In this document: one piece after another, positions 1 through 9,947 of the stretch
Layout of the letters: each line of letters begins with the position of its first letter
How positions within the stretch are numbered: the stretch's first letter is position 1
Origin: Catenovulum agarivorans YM01
GTDB lineage: Bacteria > Pseudomonadota > Gammaproteobacteria > Enterobacterales > Alteromonadaceae
Assembly: GCF_000281085.1 (NCBI RefSeq)
Contig: NZ_JH767534.1
Span: forward strand, 62,001 to 126,000
Length of the DNA: 64,000 nt
Reading direction: 5' to 3'
The notes under the pieces: generated by a model
Seen by the model: the letters and a program-made list of their open reading frames with translations, nothing else
The model's database searches: none
What the model was told of the DNA's origin: nothing
Made by a program: the position numbers and the translations under genes

Positions 1-233
1 CTGGAGCTGATGTGTATAATGCAAGCTGTACAGCTTGTCACAGTGCTGGTGTGTTAGGTGCGCCAAAACCAAATAATGCAGGTGACTGGGAAGCACGTAT
101 TGCACAAGGTATGGATACATTAGTATCTCATGCAATTAACGGCTTTAACTCAATGCCACCTAAAGGTACTTGTATGGATTGTAGCGACGACGAAATCAAA
201 GCCGCAATCGAGCATATGATAAAAGATCTGTAA
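1..233 (+). CDS. Cytochrome c5 family monoheme protein (C-terminal part, cut by window edge)
   Basis: This is the C-terminal end of a small periplasmic class I c-type cytochrome that carries electrons in respiration. The frame is open from base 3 to the stop at 231-233, so the true start lies left of the window. The heme-binding motif CTACH is visible at about base 27, followed by the distal Met region (SMPPKG). The late pair of cysteines in CMDC is typical of the cytochrome c5 subfamily, where it forms a disulfide. A strong hairpin terminator follows 18 bases downstream, so this gene ends its transcription unit. The family assignment is firm; the partner oxidase or reductase cannot be told from this fragment. 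Confidence 0.9.
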   Translation, partial: GADVYNASCTACHSAGVLGAPKPNNAGDWEARIAQGMDTLVSHAINGFNSMPPKGTCMDCSDDEIKAAIEHMIKDL

Positions 234-250
234 AAACGTTTTAAGCTTAA

Positions 251-276
251 AAAGGTGGGGCGCCTGTCCCACCTTT
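251..276 (+). terminator. Intrinsic terminator of the cytochrome c5 gene
   Basis: Perfect 9-bp stem AAAGGTGGG (251-259) and CCCACCTTT (268-276) with a GC-rich core and an 8-base loop. The tail is only weakly T-rich on the + strand, and A residues precede the stem, so it may work in both directions. Confidence 0.75.
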
Positions 277-546
277 ATGACCTCTTCTCAATTTTTCGCC
301 CGCGCTTACTAACCTGTATTAATTTTGAACTAGTTTATTCGCCTGGAGTTCAGGTTTATTATGGAAATAGTTTTCATTCCTGCTAAAATTCCTTTTTTGA
401 TTGATTTTTGAACTAATAGACACACAAACAACATAAATCAGTCAACTATTTATTGCAGCTAGCGAAACGCTAGTCATTACTTAAAAAAATAACAAACAAT
501 CAACTAGCCTGGTTAAGTATTTTCAGAAGCCTCTGCTATATTTAAT
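277..546. other. Non-coding gap between cytochrome c5 and the GGDEF/EAL gene
   Basis: Together with the terminator this makes a 313-base stretch without a gene. The only clear structure is a perfect hairpin CTAGCG-AAA-CGCTAG at 459-473. The last 60 bases are AT-rich and probably hold the promoter of the downstream gene (TATATT near 536), but I see no confident -35 box. No RNA gene is recognised. Confidence 0.5.
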
Positions 547-3216
547 TTGGAGTCTGCCTATGAGTGGTGGTGGCTAGTAAGCAATAATTTGGATGTGAGC
601 GTGACTGATAACCCCAAACGTACAAATGAGTCCTACAAAGCAAGGCAACTGAAAAAGCTACTTGGATTAAAAAAGCAAGCCCAAAAAGTCCAGTCTGCTT
701 TGCTCGAAATATCAGAACTAGCGAGTCATTGTTTTGACAAAGAGCATTATTACTTACAGTTGCATGAAGTGATAGCTTCAGTGGTCAAAGCGCCTAATCT
801 ATTTATTCTGTTCAAAAGTTCTATTACTAAAAACTATGATATTCATTATTATGCGACTCAAGAAGGCACGTGTGATAAACCCGATTTACCAGACAATGTG
901 ATTGATGTTGGTTTAACGGGTTATATGCTACGTAGCCGTCAATCTTTATTATGTAATAGTGCCGACTATACAAAGTTGATTGACGATGGCGAAATTATTG
1001 AGTTGGGTGAGCCTGCCGTTAGTTGGTTAGGTGTCCCTTTAAGCTTAACAAACGGCGATATTGGTGCTTTAGTTGTTGTCAGTTACCAACAAAGTTTAAC
1101 TTTTACTCAGGAAGACAAAGCGGTTCTCGAATTATTGGCAGAGCATATTAGCCATTCTATTGAACATATGCAGCGCCAAGCTCTAATGGAACGTGAAATT
1201 AACAGTAGAACGCGTGCTTTGCATCAAGTTAACCAAAAATTAAAACTTGAAATTGCTCAACAACAAAGATTTCAAACTGCGCAGAAAAACTTGTTGGAGT
1301 TGTCCGAAGAATTTAATTTTTCCAATGAAAAAAGTTCTTTGTTTCAAAGCTTTAGTTTAATTGCAAATCAAGTTTTCGAACTGCCCAATTATATTGCTGA
1401 ATATGATTCACACACAAAAAAATGGAGTTATTTGGGGGTCTCAGCAATTGAAGATATCTCCGAACTACAAACCTACCAATGTCTAAATGAATATATAGCG
1501 CTAGATGCACAGCCGATGGTGTTAACACACAAGGAGATCAAACACTTAGTTGCGTTTGGTGCCATAGTTGCTGATGAACAGCAAAAATTGTCGCTAAACA
1601 GCAATATTTGGTTGGTTACTCCATTACAAGCAGAAACGGACAAGTGTTTACTGCTGGTGATATTTAAATCCGAGCATGAACAAGAATTTAGTGAAAAAGA
1701 TACAGATCTTGCCAACTTTTTAGCTATGCACTTTAACTTGATTGCACACAGGTGGCAGTCGCAACAATCTATGTTGCAAGCGCAAGATCAATTAGAGGAT
1801 ACGGTTAATCAGCGCACTCAAGCGTTAAATGAAGCTAATCATGACCTCCAACAACAAATTGAAGAACGAATCAAAGTTCAAGAAAAACTCTATTATGACG
1901 CGAATCATGACCTGCTAACAGGTTTGCCAAACCGTCAATTGTTTAATCGTAAACTGATGCACGCGGTTGCTTGTGCAACTATGGACAAAAGTCATGAATA
2001 CAAAGTGTTATTTATTGATTTAGATAGATTTAAACTGATTAACGATACTTTTGGTCATTTGACTGGTGATCGCTTTTTGGTTGAAGTGAGTGACAGAATA
2101 TCAGCTTGTTTAACCGACGGAGAAGTGCTTGCACGTTTAGGTGGCGACGAATTTGTTATATTAATGCTGCAGGACGCTTCACTTAAACGTGCACAGCATC
2201 TAGCCAATAATATTATTAGCAGCTTAAATAATAGTTTCGATATAGATGGAAACGAAATCTACGCTGGCTGCAGTATTGGTATTACCGGTAGCGAACAAAA
2301 CTATAATAAGCCTGCCGATGTGCTCAGAGATGCAGATACAGCTATGTATCAGGCTAAACATAAAGGCAGAGGCCGATATGTGTTGTTTGATCAAAGTTTA
2401 CATACAAAACTTATCAACCAATTAAACCAAGAAAGCGAATTACGCAGAGCGTTAAAAGAAGGTGCACTTGAGTTTGTTTTCCAACCTGTGGTTAATTTAA
2501 GTACCAATGAAGTGGCAGCGGTCGAAGCTTTAGTTCGTTGGCAACACCCTACTCAAGGCATGCTGAAACCGGCAGATTTTCTAGGAATGGCCTACGACAC
2601 TGGACTCATTTTACAAATAGACCAACAAGCCGTGGCTCATGCATGTGAGTACTTGACCCACAGAAATATTAGTAAAGATAAAGCGTTAATTTCGGTTAAT
2701 GTTAGTAGTCGAAGTTTGTGTGATGAAAGTGCTTTCAGTCAATTGCTAGAGACGCTTTCGGGGATAGGTGATGCCGTACAAGGGTTAATACTCGAATTTA
2801 CCGAACGAGGTATAAACGACATTGAGCAGTGTGTCGATTGTTTTGAAACCTTGCGCAATTTAGGTGTTCGTATTGCACTTGATGACTTTGGGGCTGGTGT
2901 TGCGAGTTTAGCTCTACTCTATAGTGGGGAACTCGATTTTGTAAAAGTGGATGCCAAGCTCATTCATTTAGCCGAAGATGATTTAGCACAAAGGCGCTTT
3001 GCCGCTTCTATTGTGGCAATAGGTCATGAGCAAGGGTTTATCGTAATAGCCGAAGGTATTGAAACAGATTTAATGAAAGAAACTGCCGAGAATATGGGCT
3101 GCTTATTTGCACAAGGTCGATTATTAGCGGAGGCGGTTAGCTCAGATGAGTTTTACCGCCATTTATTAACTGATATGGCCGCCGAGCAAGTTACTTTAAC
3201 AAATCGCGCAAGTTAG
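547..3216 (+). CDS. GAF-GAF-GGDEF-EAL cyclic-di-GMP turnover protein
   Basis: Cytoplasmic regulator with both diguanylate cyclase and phosphodiesterase domains. The order is a GAF-like sensor (about residues 60-210), a coiled linker, a second GAF-like region (about 250-405), another coiled linker, GGDEF (intact GGDEF motif at residue 532) and EAL (EAL triplet at residue 660, with DDFGAG and KVDAKL further on). No RxxD inhibitory site precedes GGDEF (TDGE instead), so product inhibition is probably absent. No membrane segment is seen. The start is unsure: TTG at 547 opens the frame, GTG at 595 and 601 are alternatives, and the best ribosome site (GGAG at 549) fits an out-of-frame ATG at 560. 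The 3' end overlaps convergent rep by 26 bases. Confidence 0.85.
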   Translation: MESAYEWWWLVSNNLDVSVTDNPKRTNESYKARQLKKLLGLKKQAQKVQSALLEISELASHCFDKEHYYLQLHEVIASVVKAPNLFILFKSSITKNYDIHYYATQEGTCDKPDLPDNVIDVGLTGYMLRSRQSLLCNSADYTKLIDDGEIIELGEPAVSWLGVPLSLTNGDIGALVVVSYQQSLTFTQEDKAVLELLAEHISHSIEHMQRQALMEREINSRTRALHQVNQKLKLEIAQQQRFQTAQKNLLELSEEFNFSNEKSSLFQSFSLIANQVFELPNYIAEYDSHTKKWSYLGVSAIEDISELQTYQCLNEYIALDAQPMVLTHKEIKHLVAFGAIVADEQQKLSLNSNIWLVTPLQAETDKCLLLVIFKSEHEQEFSEKDTDLANFLAMHFNLIAHRWQSQQSMLQAQDQLEDTVNQRTQALNEANHDLQQQIEERIKVQEKLYYDANHDLLTGLPNRQLFNRKLMHAVACATMDKSHEYKVLFIDLDRFKLINDTFGHLTGDRFLVEVSDRISACLTDGEVLARLGGDEFVILMLQDASLKRAQHLANNIISSLNNSFDIDGNEIYAGCSIGITGSEQNYNKPADVLRDADTAMYQAKHKGRGRYVLFDQSLHTKLINQLNQESELRRALKEGALEFVFQPVVNLSTNEVAAVEALVRWQHPTQGMLKPADFLGMAYDTGLILQIDQQAVAHACEYLTHRNISKDKALISVNVSSRSLCDESAFSQLLETLSGIGDAVQGLILEFTERGINDIEQCVDCFETLRNLGVRIALDDFGAGVASLALLYSGELDFVKVDAKLIHLAEDDLAQRRFAASIVAIGHEQGFIVIAEGIETDLMKETAENMGCLFAQGRLLAEAVSSDEFYRHLLTDMAAEQVTLTNRAS

Positions 3217-5200
3217 CAATGTGTGCTTGTGCCTTTTGTTGGCGCTCTTCTTGGCTTGCTTTGGGTTTTTGATACTCCCAAACCAAATCATCTTGCGGCA
3301 TTTCATATAAAAACCTGCTTGGTTCTGTTTTTATAACTTCACCAAACTGGCGGCGCTCTTTCGCTATGGTAAATATCAGCTCTTTTTGCGCGCGAGTTAC
3401 ACCAACGTAGGCTAAACGTCGTTCTTCTTCAATATTGTCTTCATCAATACTCGACTGATGCGGTAACAAACCTTCTTCGGCTCCAACTAGAAATACATAC
3501 GGAAATTCCAAACCTTTAGATGCATGTAAAGTCATTAATTGAACTTGATCTGCTTCTTCTTCTTCAGAGCCGCGTTCCATCATGTCACGTAGGGTTAACT
3601 TATTCACCGCTTCTTTCAAGGTTAATGGTTCTTCATCTTCGTTCCCTTCGAGCATGTCGCTAATCCAACTAAACAGTTGGCTAACGTTTTTCATGCGCAT
3701 TTCAGCGGCTTTACCACTTGGGGACGTTTCGTACAAAAACTCTTCGTAGCGTATGCCTTTTATCAGGTCGCGTACCGCAGATAAAGTATCACCGCGCTGT
3801 GCTCTGTCATCTAATTCGACCATCCAGCGGCAAAATTGCTGCAAGTTATCTAAACGTTTGCCGGAAAGCACTTGCTCTAACTGACCTTCAAAAGAGGCAG
3901 CAAATAAACTAATGTGCAATTGATTGGCTAATTGACCGACTTTTTCTAATGTTGCTGGACCAATTTCACGCTTAGGCACATTGATAATACGCAAAAACGC
4001 ATTGTCATCGTCAGGGTTAACCAACAAACGTAAATAGGCCATAATATCTTTAATTTCGCTGCGTGCGAAAAACGATGTACCACCACTAATTTTGTAGGGA
4101 ATACGGTTGGTCATTAATGCTTTTTCAAATACGCGTGACTGAAAATTACCGCGATACAAAATTGAATAGTCTTTATATTTACTTTTGCGCATGTACCTAT
4201 GAGCAATAAGCTCAGCAACTACACGTTCAGCTTCGTTTTCTTCATCTTTGGCAAACAGCACGCGAATTGGCTCACCATAGGCCATTTCACTGAATAATGA
4301 TTTATCGTAAACATGTGGATTGTTGGCAATCAAAATATTGGCAGCATTCAAGATGCGTTGCACCGAACGATAATTTTGTTCTAGTTTAATTAAACGCAAT
4401 TTGGGAAAATCTGTGCCTAACAATACTAGGTTTTGTGGTTTAGCACCACGCCAGCTATAAATTGACTGATCGTCATCACCAACCACTGTAAATAAACCGC
4501 GTGAGCCAACAATTTGTTTAACCAGTTCATATTGGCTGGTATTGGTATCTTGATATTCATCTACTAACAAATAGCGGATTTTTCGCTGCCAACGATTACG
4601 CGCTTCTTCATTTTGTTTAAGCAAGAGTGTTGGCACTAAAATTAAATCATCAAAATCAAACGCATTATAGGCGGTCATTTGCGTTTGGTAGTTTTGATAA
4701 CAGCGAGCGTGATACTGAGCTTTTTCGTCTTTGGCCAATTGCAAAGCTCGCTGTGGCAAAATTAAGTCATTTTTCCAATTCGAAATGGCCGATTGAATTG
4801 CGCGTAACTCGTCTTTATCACCATCTAATTCTTTTTCTGTCAGAGCTTTGAGTAAGGCGATTGTGTCTTGATCATCAAACAAGCTAAAACCGGGTTTAAT
4901 CCCTAAGGTTTTGTATTCTTTTTTTATTATGGTTAAACCTAGCGTGTGAAAGGTTGACACCATTAACCCTTTACCCGCGCCTTTGGGCAGAGTAGCTGCA
5001 ACCCTTTCTTTCATTTCTTTAGCTGCTTTATTGGTGAAGGTAACGGCAGCAATTTGATTCGCTTTGTAACCACAATTTGTCACCATATGCGCAATTTTAT
5101 TGGTAATTACACGTGTTTTACCACTGCCTGCGCCAGCAAGCACAAGGCAAGGTCCAGTTACATAACTTACGGCTTCAGCCTGAGCGGGGTTTAACTTCAT
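3191..5200 (-). CDS. rep: ATP-dependent DNA helicase Rep (UvrD/Rep superfamily 1)
   Basis: A 3'-5' SF1A helicase that helps replication forks past bound proteins. From the ATG at 5200 the protein is 669 residues, the normal Rep length. A longer open frame back to 5386 would add 62 residues that run into a palindromic repeat and look non-coding, so I reject it. Visible motifs: the Q-like motif LNPAQAEAV, Walker A AGAGSGKT (residues 22-29), DEYQDT (motif II), [13 protein letters not shown] (motif III region), QNYRS, and late motifs including [16 protein letters not shown] and [11 protein letters not shown]. It has its own promoter region, divergent from the binding-protein gene, and converges on the GGDEF/EAL gene. 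Assignment to Rep rather than UvrD rests on the N-terminal sequence and the length. Confidence 0.93.
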   Translation of the reverse strand: MKLNPAQAEAVSYVTGPCLVLAGAGSGKTRVITNKIAHMVTNCGYKANQIAAVTFTNKAAKEMKERVAATLPKGAGKGLMVSTFHTLGLTIIKKEYKTLGIKPGFSLFDDQDTIALLKALTEKELDGDKDELRAIQSAISNWKNDLILPQRALQLAKDEKAQYHARCYQNYQTQMTAYNAFDFDDLILVPTLLLKQNEEARNRWQRKIRYLLVDEYQDTNTSQYELVKQIVGSRGLFTVVGDDDQSIYSWRGAKPQNLVLLGTDFPKLRLIKLEQNYRSVQRILNAANILIANNPHVYDKSLFSEMAYGEPIRVLFAKDEENEAERVVAELIAHRYMRKSKYKDYSILYRGNFQSRVFEKALMTNRIPYKISGGTSFFARSEIKDIMAYLRLLVNPDDDNAFLRIINVPKREIGPATLEKVGQLANQLHISLFAASFEGQLEQVLSGKRLDNLQQFCRWMVELDDRAQRGDTLSAVRDLIKGIRYEEFLYETSPSGKAAEMRMKNVSQLFSWISDMLEGNEDEEPLTLKEAVNKLTLRDMMERGSEEEEADQVQLMTLHASKGLEFPYVFLVGAEEGLLPHQSSIDEDNIEEERRLAYVGVTRAQKELIFTIAKERRQFGEVIKTEPSRFLYEMPQDDLVWEYQKPKASQEERQQKAQAHIANLRDLLK

Positions 5201-5281
5201 AATTGCAGCAGGTAAAAAATATTGGGCGAGCATTGTATGCTTTTCCACTGCATTGGGCAAAACAAACAACAAAATTAGCGG

Positions 5282-5327
5282 TATACCCAAGCTACTTGAA
5301 GATGCATCTTCAAGTAGCTTGGGTATA
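5282..5327. repeat. 46-bp perfect palindrome
   Basis: A perfect inverted repeat of 23 bases per arm with no spacer, centred on ATGCAT at 5302-5307 and beginning and ending in TATACCC / GGGTATA. It lies between the divergent starts of rep (5200) and the binding-protein gene (5390). A DNA cruciform or a very stable RNA hairpin could form from either strand. It looks like a dispersed palindromic element, but no second copy was found in this window. Confidence 0.9.
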
Positions 5328-5389
5328 TAGCAACAATAGGTTACAATTGTTTTACGAGAAAGCACTTCATATTCATAAGGTTGCAAGGA

Positions 5390-6304
5390 ATGAAATTAAG
5401 GCGGCATGTCTACAATGCGCTGTCATTGATTAGCCTAATATTCATTTGTTGTAGTAGTACATATGCCGCGCCAGTGGCTGTATTGTTTCCTGATGTACGT
5501 GAACCTTACCTGTCTATTTTTGAACAAATAAGAGCTGGTGTAAAAGAACAAACCAATGCGGAGATTCAAGGTTATGCTATTGGTGAAGATCTTAGTATCG
5601 ACAATATCGACAAACAGCTAAGTGAAGATGCAATCACCCAATTGGTTTTGTTAGGCTCACGCGGTTACAAATTGGCGGATAAATTGGATGCCAAATATTC
5701 AATAGTAATTGGTGCTTATCCTACGATGCCTGGTGTTCATTCCGGTGTAAGCATGATGACAGACCCTACAACAGTTGTTGCTAAGCTAAAATTGGTTGCC
5801 CCCTCAGTGCAAAAGTTGCACCTAATCGTTAGTGAGCAAAACGCTTGGATTGCCAAACTGACCGAACAGGCATTAAAACAAGCGGGTATAGCTGCAAATG
5901 TACAAGTTGTTGATACGTTAAAACAAGCCGTACAAACCTACGCCAAGTTGGTAGACGAAAAACTTAATCAGCGTGATGCTATTTGGTTGCCGATAGATAC
6001 GGTTGCTATGCATGAAAAAGTGGTACTGCCTTTGGTGTTGAAAGCGAGTTGGGATAAGCGATTTATCGTTTTATCAAGCGTACCAACACACGCGAAACGA
6101 GGTGCGTTATTTTCTTTTTACCCAGATCATTTTCAACTAGGTAAACAGCTAGCTGAAATGTTGCAAACGCCAACGGTGAATCCGCAAGTGTTGCCGATGA
6201 AGCATATACTGTTGGCGGTTAACCTAAGGACGGCCAAACACCTTGGTATTAGTTATACGAGCCAGGAAAAAGAGCAGTTTAATATAGTGTTGCCAGAGCG
6301 ATGA
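5390..6304 (+). CDS. Periplasmic ABC-type substrate-binding-like protein (sensor partner)
   Basis: Secreted protein of 304 residues with a hydrophobic signal segment ending near TYAAP. The body resembles the ABC_sub_bind / peripla_BP fold: a short N-terminal strand (VAVLFPDV), an interdomain arrangement and a late segment on repeated-element movement ([18 protein letters not shown]). There is no permease or ATPase nearby. Instead the stop codon overlaps the ATG of a histidine kinase by 4 bases, so it more likely supplies ligand sensing to that kinase than transport. I chose ATG 5390 over TTG 5381 because it has an upstream AAGG. The ligand is unknown; in related proteins it can be an amino acid or a small organic solute. 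Confidence 0.75.
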   Translation: MKLRRHVYNALSLISLIFICCSSTYAAPVAVLFPDVREPYLSIFEQIRAGVKEQTNAEIQGYAIGEDLSIDNIDKQLSEDAITQLVLLGSRGYKLADKLDAKYSIVIGAYPTMPGVHSGVSMMTDPTTVVAKLKLVAPSVQKLHLIVSEQNAWIAKLTEQALKQAGIAANVQVVDTLKQAVQTYAKLVDEKLNQRDAIWLPIDTVAMHEKVVLPLVLKASWDKRFIVLSSVPTHAKRGALFSFYPDHFQLGKQLAEMLQTPTVNPQVLPMKHILLAVNLRTAKHLGISYTSQEKEQFNIVLPER

Positions 6305-7854
6305 TAAAACAATTATTTAATCGATATATTTCACCCGATCTAAGTTTTCGTCGCCAATTAATGAGCTACGTTGTGGGCGGCATTGTGATATTAAGTTTAG
6401 CGGGGAGTGCTTTAACTGCTTGGGTTAGCAGTATTAAAATTAAAGAGTTGATTGTCGACGATGCTATGCAAGCTACCAGCGGCCTTGCGGAACAAGGCAT
6501 GTTGGCATTATTAACGGGCAGCAATGATAATGCCGAAGATGCCATTAAACAGGTTCTAGGGGTTAAATCAGTAGTGGGCGCCGCGGTTATAGATGCGGAT
6601 AGAAAAATAATTGCTAATCAAAACATTGATATCGACAAACTGATTATTCCACAAAGTGTTGGCAAAGATATGGGATTTGAAGAAAACGAAAACTTCTTCT
6701 GGTTTTGGAAAATTGTTCATATTAATCAGGGTGATATCGGACTAGGTGAGTTTGATCAGCATAAACAAAGTGTCTTGGGTGTTGTATATGTCAAATTGAG
6801 CAAAATAACCTTAACCAATACCTCTCGAGACATTTTTATTGCTACTTTTTTAATCAGCACCATTGTTGCAGTGATGTTGGTGATGGTGGTGGATATTACG
6901 GTTAATCGGCTAACTCGGCCGATTAATGAACTTGCAGATATTATGGAAGAAGCTGAACGCACAGGACAGCATTTGCAGTCAGATATTGAAGGGGCAAAAG
7001 AAATCAGCCAAATGTCCCATGCTTTTAACACTTTAATGAAAACCTTAGATGATCAGGACGAGCAGCTCAGAAACCATAGAGATCAGCTTGAGCAAGAAGT
7101 TAAAGTAAGAACGGCAGAGTTGGTACAGGCGAGAGACTCTGCGTTAACCGCTTCTAGACATAAATCGGTATTTTTGGCAAACGTAACCCATGAGCTAAGA
7201 ACGCCTATACAAGCGATTATTGGCTATATCGACTTAGTTAAAGAAGAGCTCGAAATGGACGGCATGGAAGATTACACAAATGATCTGGCCAAAGTTCAGC
7301 GCAATGCTGAGCGGTTACTTGTACTAATTAATAGTATTTTGGATTTGTCTAAAGTAGAAGCGGGCAGAATGGAAATTAAAAAAGAAACCATTCTGCTCAA
7401 GCCCTCGCTTGAAGTGGCTGTTGATGCCATCTCTCCTTTGCTGGATAAACACCAAAACTTATTTGTTGGCCCACAAAACCCAACTGAGCTAATGGTTGAA
7501 ACCGACAAAGAGAAATTAGAACAAATAGTTATCAATTTATTGAGCAATGCGTGTAAATTTACCAAGCAGGGTACTATAAGTTTAGATTTTGAGTGTGGAG
7601 AAGAAACTTTTGCGATAAAAGTCTCAGACACAGGTAAAGGCATACCTAAAGCAAAATTAGCTGAGATATTTGATGAATTTAGGCAAGTAGGCCAAGGTAG
7701 TCGACCTGACCGCGGTTCAAGCTCTCGCGAGTTTGAGGGTACTGGGTTAGGCTTGGCTATCAGCCAAAAATTTGCGCGTTTATTAGGCGGTGAAATAACA
7801 GTTGAGAGTATAGTGGGTGAAGGTACTTGTTTTACTGTAACTTTGCCTTTGTAA
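6301..7854 (+). CDS. Membrane sensor histidine kinase, no receiver domain
   Basis: Inner-membrane kinase of 517 residues. A first membrane helix (about 20-43), a periplasmic loop of about 125 residues and a second helix (about 176-198) are followed by HAMP, a coiled linker, HisKA with phospho-acceptor H297 (THELRTP) and an HATPase domain with an N-box (NLLSNACKF), G1 (DTGKGIP) and G2 (GTGLGLAI). It is translationally coupled to the preceding periplasmic binding protein (ATGA overlap), which suggests that protein delivers the signal. No response regulator is encoded next to it, so its target lies elsewhere. The downstream gap of 119 bases leads to the thiamine-diphosphate enzyme; whether the kinase controls that cluster is only inference. 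Confidence 0.9.
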   Translation: MIKQLFNRYISPDLSFRRQLMSYVVGGIVILSLAGSALTAWVSSIKIKELIVDDAMQATSGLAEQGMLALLTGSNDNAEDAIKQVLGVKSVVGAAVIDADRKIIANQNIDIDKLIIPQSVGKDMGFEENENFFWFWKIVHINQGDIGLGEFDQHKQSVLGVVYVKLSKITLTNTSRDIFIATFLISTIVAVMLVMVVDITVNRLTRPINELADIMEEAERTGQHLQSDIEGAKEISQMSHAFNTLMKTLDDQDEQLRNHRDQLEQEVKVRTAELVQARDSALTASRHKSVFLANVTHELRTPIQAIIGYIDLVKEELEMDGMEDYTNDLAKVQRNAERLLVLINSILDLSKVEAGRMEIKKETILLKPSLEVAVDAISPLLDKHQNLFVGPQNPTELMVETDKEKLEQIVINLLSNACKFTKQGTISLDFECGEETFAIKVSDTGKGIPKAKLAEIFDEFRQVGQGSRPDRGSSSREFEGTGLGLAISQKFARLLGGEITVESIVGEGTCFTVTLPL

Positions 7855-7973
7855 TTAAATTTTTTAGTTATTTTTATCCAAATAGTTGATTAATTTAAGC
7901 AAATGAAACTACACTGAATCGGCAATAGCATTGAAGAAATAATAAATAATAATGGTTAGCGGAAGAAGTTAAA

Positions 7974-9755
7974 ATGACCCAAGCATTAGATGTTAAACTT
8001 ACGCCGATTCATGACTATGCCGATTTAATTCTAGAATATTTGCGTCAGCTAAAAGTGGAATACGTTTTTGGTGTACCGGGTGGTGCAATTGAACCTTTGT
8101 TTAACGCACTTGCCCGCTCTGAGCGACGCGGCGGACCAAAGGTCATTATTGCTCGACACGAGTGTGCTGCTGCATTTATGGCGGATGGCTATTCTAGGGA
8201 AACGGGCAGGCTAGGAGTTGTCTGTTCAACTACAGGACCCGGTGCAACTAATCTTATTACAGGTGTGGCATCCGCTTCGGTTGATAAAACCCCTATGCTG
8301 GTTATTACAGCACAAACAGCCCTGCCCAAATTCGGCAAACGCGCCTTACAAGACTCAAGTGAAACAGCCATAGATACTGTCGGCATATTCAGAAACTGTA
8401 CTAAATACAATACTTTGGTCTCACATGAATTACAGCTAGAGAGCAAATTGATTTCAGCTTTAATGAATGCGCTTCAGTCGCCTAAAGGCCCAGTCCATAT
8501 TAGTATTCCTTCAGATATTTTAAGAGCATCTTATGGCAATGAACTGCCTAATGTGCACATTAATTATTTAATGAATCAAGCCTCCAATGAAGATACCTAT
8601 GCGGTTGAGCAATTAATCGAAGCTGTGCTCACCTCTGACAATATTGTATTGTTTGTCGGGCACGGCTGTGGCCGAGCCTATAACCAAATTGAAAGCCTTG
8701 CCGAAGCACTGAATGCGCCGTTTGTATCTGGGCCAATGGGTAAACGTTGGGTCAATGAAAAGCACCCACTTTACCGTGGCGTATACGGTTATGCAGGACA
8801 TAAATCTGCCAAAGAGCTGTTTAAAAATCCAGATATAGAACTTATTTTAGCCTTTGGTACCTCCATTACCGAAACCGGTATTGGTGGATTATCAAAAGAT
8901 ATCTTGAATAACAAACTGATTCATATTGACTCATCAGTCGAAAGTTTTAGCCGCTCACCCATGGCAAGGTTGCATGTTTGTGGCCATTTAAATGGGATTG
9001 CCAATAGGTTACTCAACAAAATTTCTCAACAAAGTTGGCGTCGCACTTGGCAAGGTTTAGAAGTTGAAATAAACAAAAATGCATTGGGTGGTTTTAGTGA
9101 AATAACCGAAGAAGATGTTTGTTTATCGAATGCCACCCCAATTAAGCCACAAAGGTTAATGGCATATTTATCCACCAAAATGCCAAAAAGTGCACGTTAT
9201 TGCATTGATGCAGGTAACGCATGGGCATGGGCAACGCATTATTTAACAACATGCAGTAACTCTGGTACCTACAGAATCGCTATGGGATTTGGCAGCATGG
9301 CATGGTCAGTTGGTGCGATTATTGGGTCGGCAATAGCCCGCCCTGAAGAGCCTCATGTATGTGTAATTGGTGATGGGGCTATGCAAATGAGCTCGCACGA
9401 AATAGGTGTTGCCGTTCAATACAAATTACCCATTTTATTTATTATTTTAAACGACTCAGCTTATGGCATGGTTAAATTTGGTCAGCGTATGAGCCAAGCC
9501 GAATCAATAGGCTGGGAGTTAAATATGGTTAATTTCGCCGTGTTAGCAAGGGCGCAAGGTGCAAAAGGTTTAGTGATTGAAACGCCAGAGCAATTAGAGA
9601 AACTGGATTTATATTCGATTTTTTCGGGTAATAAACCCATGGTTTTAGATGTTCGAATTGATCCAGAAGAAGTACCACCTATGATGGACAGAGTTAAAAG
9701 TTTAAATGCAGGGGTGGAGACAGTATTTTTAACCGCAGCGCCAGATCAAAAATAA
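7974..9755 (+). CDS. Thiamine-diphosphate-dependent enzyme, acetolactate synthase-like
   Basis: ThDP enzyme of 593 residues with the usual three domains: an N-terminal PYR domain (VFGVPGGAIEP; catalytic Glu63 in RHEC), a central domain, and a C-terminal PP domain (GDG at 466-468 with Asn about 27 residues on, LNDSAYGM). All cofactor residues look intact, so it should be active on a 2-oxo acid, by decarboxylation or carboligation. No regulatory small subunit (ilvH type) is adjacent, and the neighbours are not ilv genes. A specialised role in the following cluster is therefore more likely than valine synthesis. A good ribosome site (GGAAGAAG) precedes ATG 7974. The family is certain; the reaction is not. 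Confidence 0.85.
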   Translation: MTQALDVKLTPIHDYADLILEYLRQLKVEYVFGVPGGAIEPLFNALARSERRGGPKVIIARHECAAAFMADGYSRETGRLGVVCSTTGPGATNLITGVASASVDKTPMLVITAQTALPKFGKRALQDSSETAIDTVGIFRNCTKYNTLVSHELQLESKLISALMNALQSPKGPVHISIPSDILRASYGNELPNVHINYLMNQASNEDTYAVEQLIEAVLTSDNIVLFVGHGCGRAYNQIESLAEALNAPFVSGPMGKRWVNEKHPLYRGVYGYAGHKSAKELFKNPDIELILAFGTSITETGIGGLSKDILNNKLIHIDSSVESFSRSPMARLHVCGHLNGIANRLLNKISQQSWRRTWQGLEVEINKNALGGFSEITEEDVCLSNATPIKPQRLMAYLSTKMPKSARYCIDAGNAWAWATHYLTTCSNSGTYRIAMGFGSMAWSVGAIIGSAIARPEEPHVCVIGDGAMQMSSHEIGVAVQYKLPILFIILNDSAYGMVKFGQRMSQAESIGWELNMVNFAVLARAQGAKGLVIETPEQLEKLDLYSIFSGNKPMVLDVRIDPEEVPPMMDRVKSLNAGVETVFLTAAPDQK

Positions 9756-9947
9756 AGCGAGTGACTGTTGGTAGTAGTATGATTAGAAAGTTTGCTCTAA
9801 GGCGAATAAGTCTATGAGTTGGTGTGGTGGTGAGTTAATTTGATGCCAAATTACGTCCCAAATTAATAACAAAATCGTGTTGATAGTCGGTAGTGTTTTG
9901 TGAATATGAGCAGATACAGCGGTTAAACTAACAGTATTGAGGAAACT

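Noticed and set aside
5201-5386. N-terminal extension of Rep by 62 residues.
   Set aside because: It reads through the 46-bp palindrome, and Rep proteins normally start at the MKLNP position.
9756-9947. Siderophore cluster regulated by Fur.
   Set aside because: No Fur box was found upstream of the ThDP enzyme or either TonB receptor, and no NRPS, NIS synthetase or iron reductase gene is nearby.
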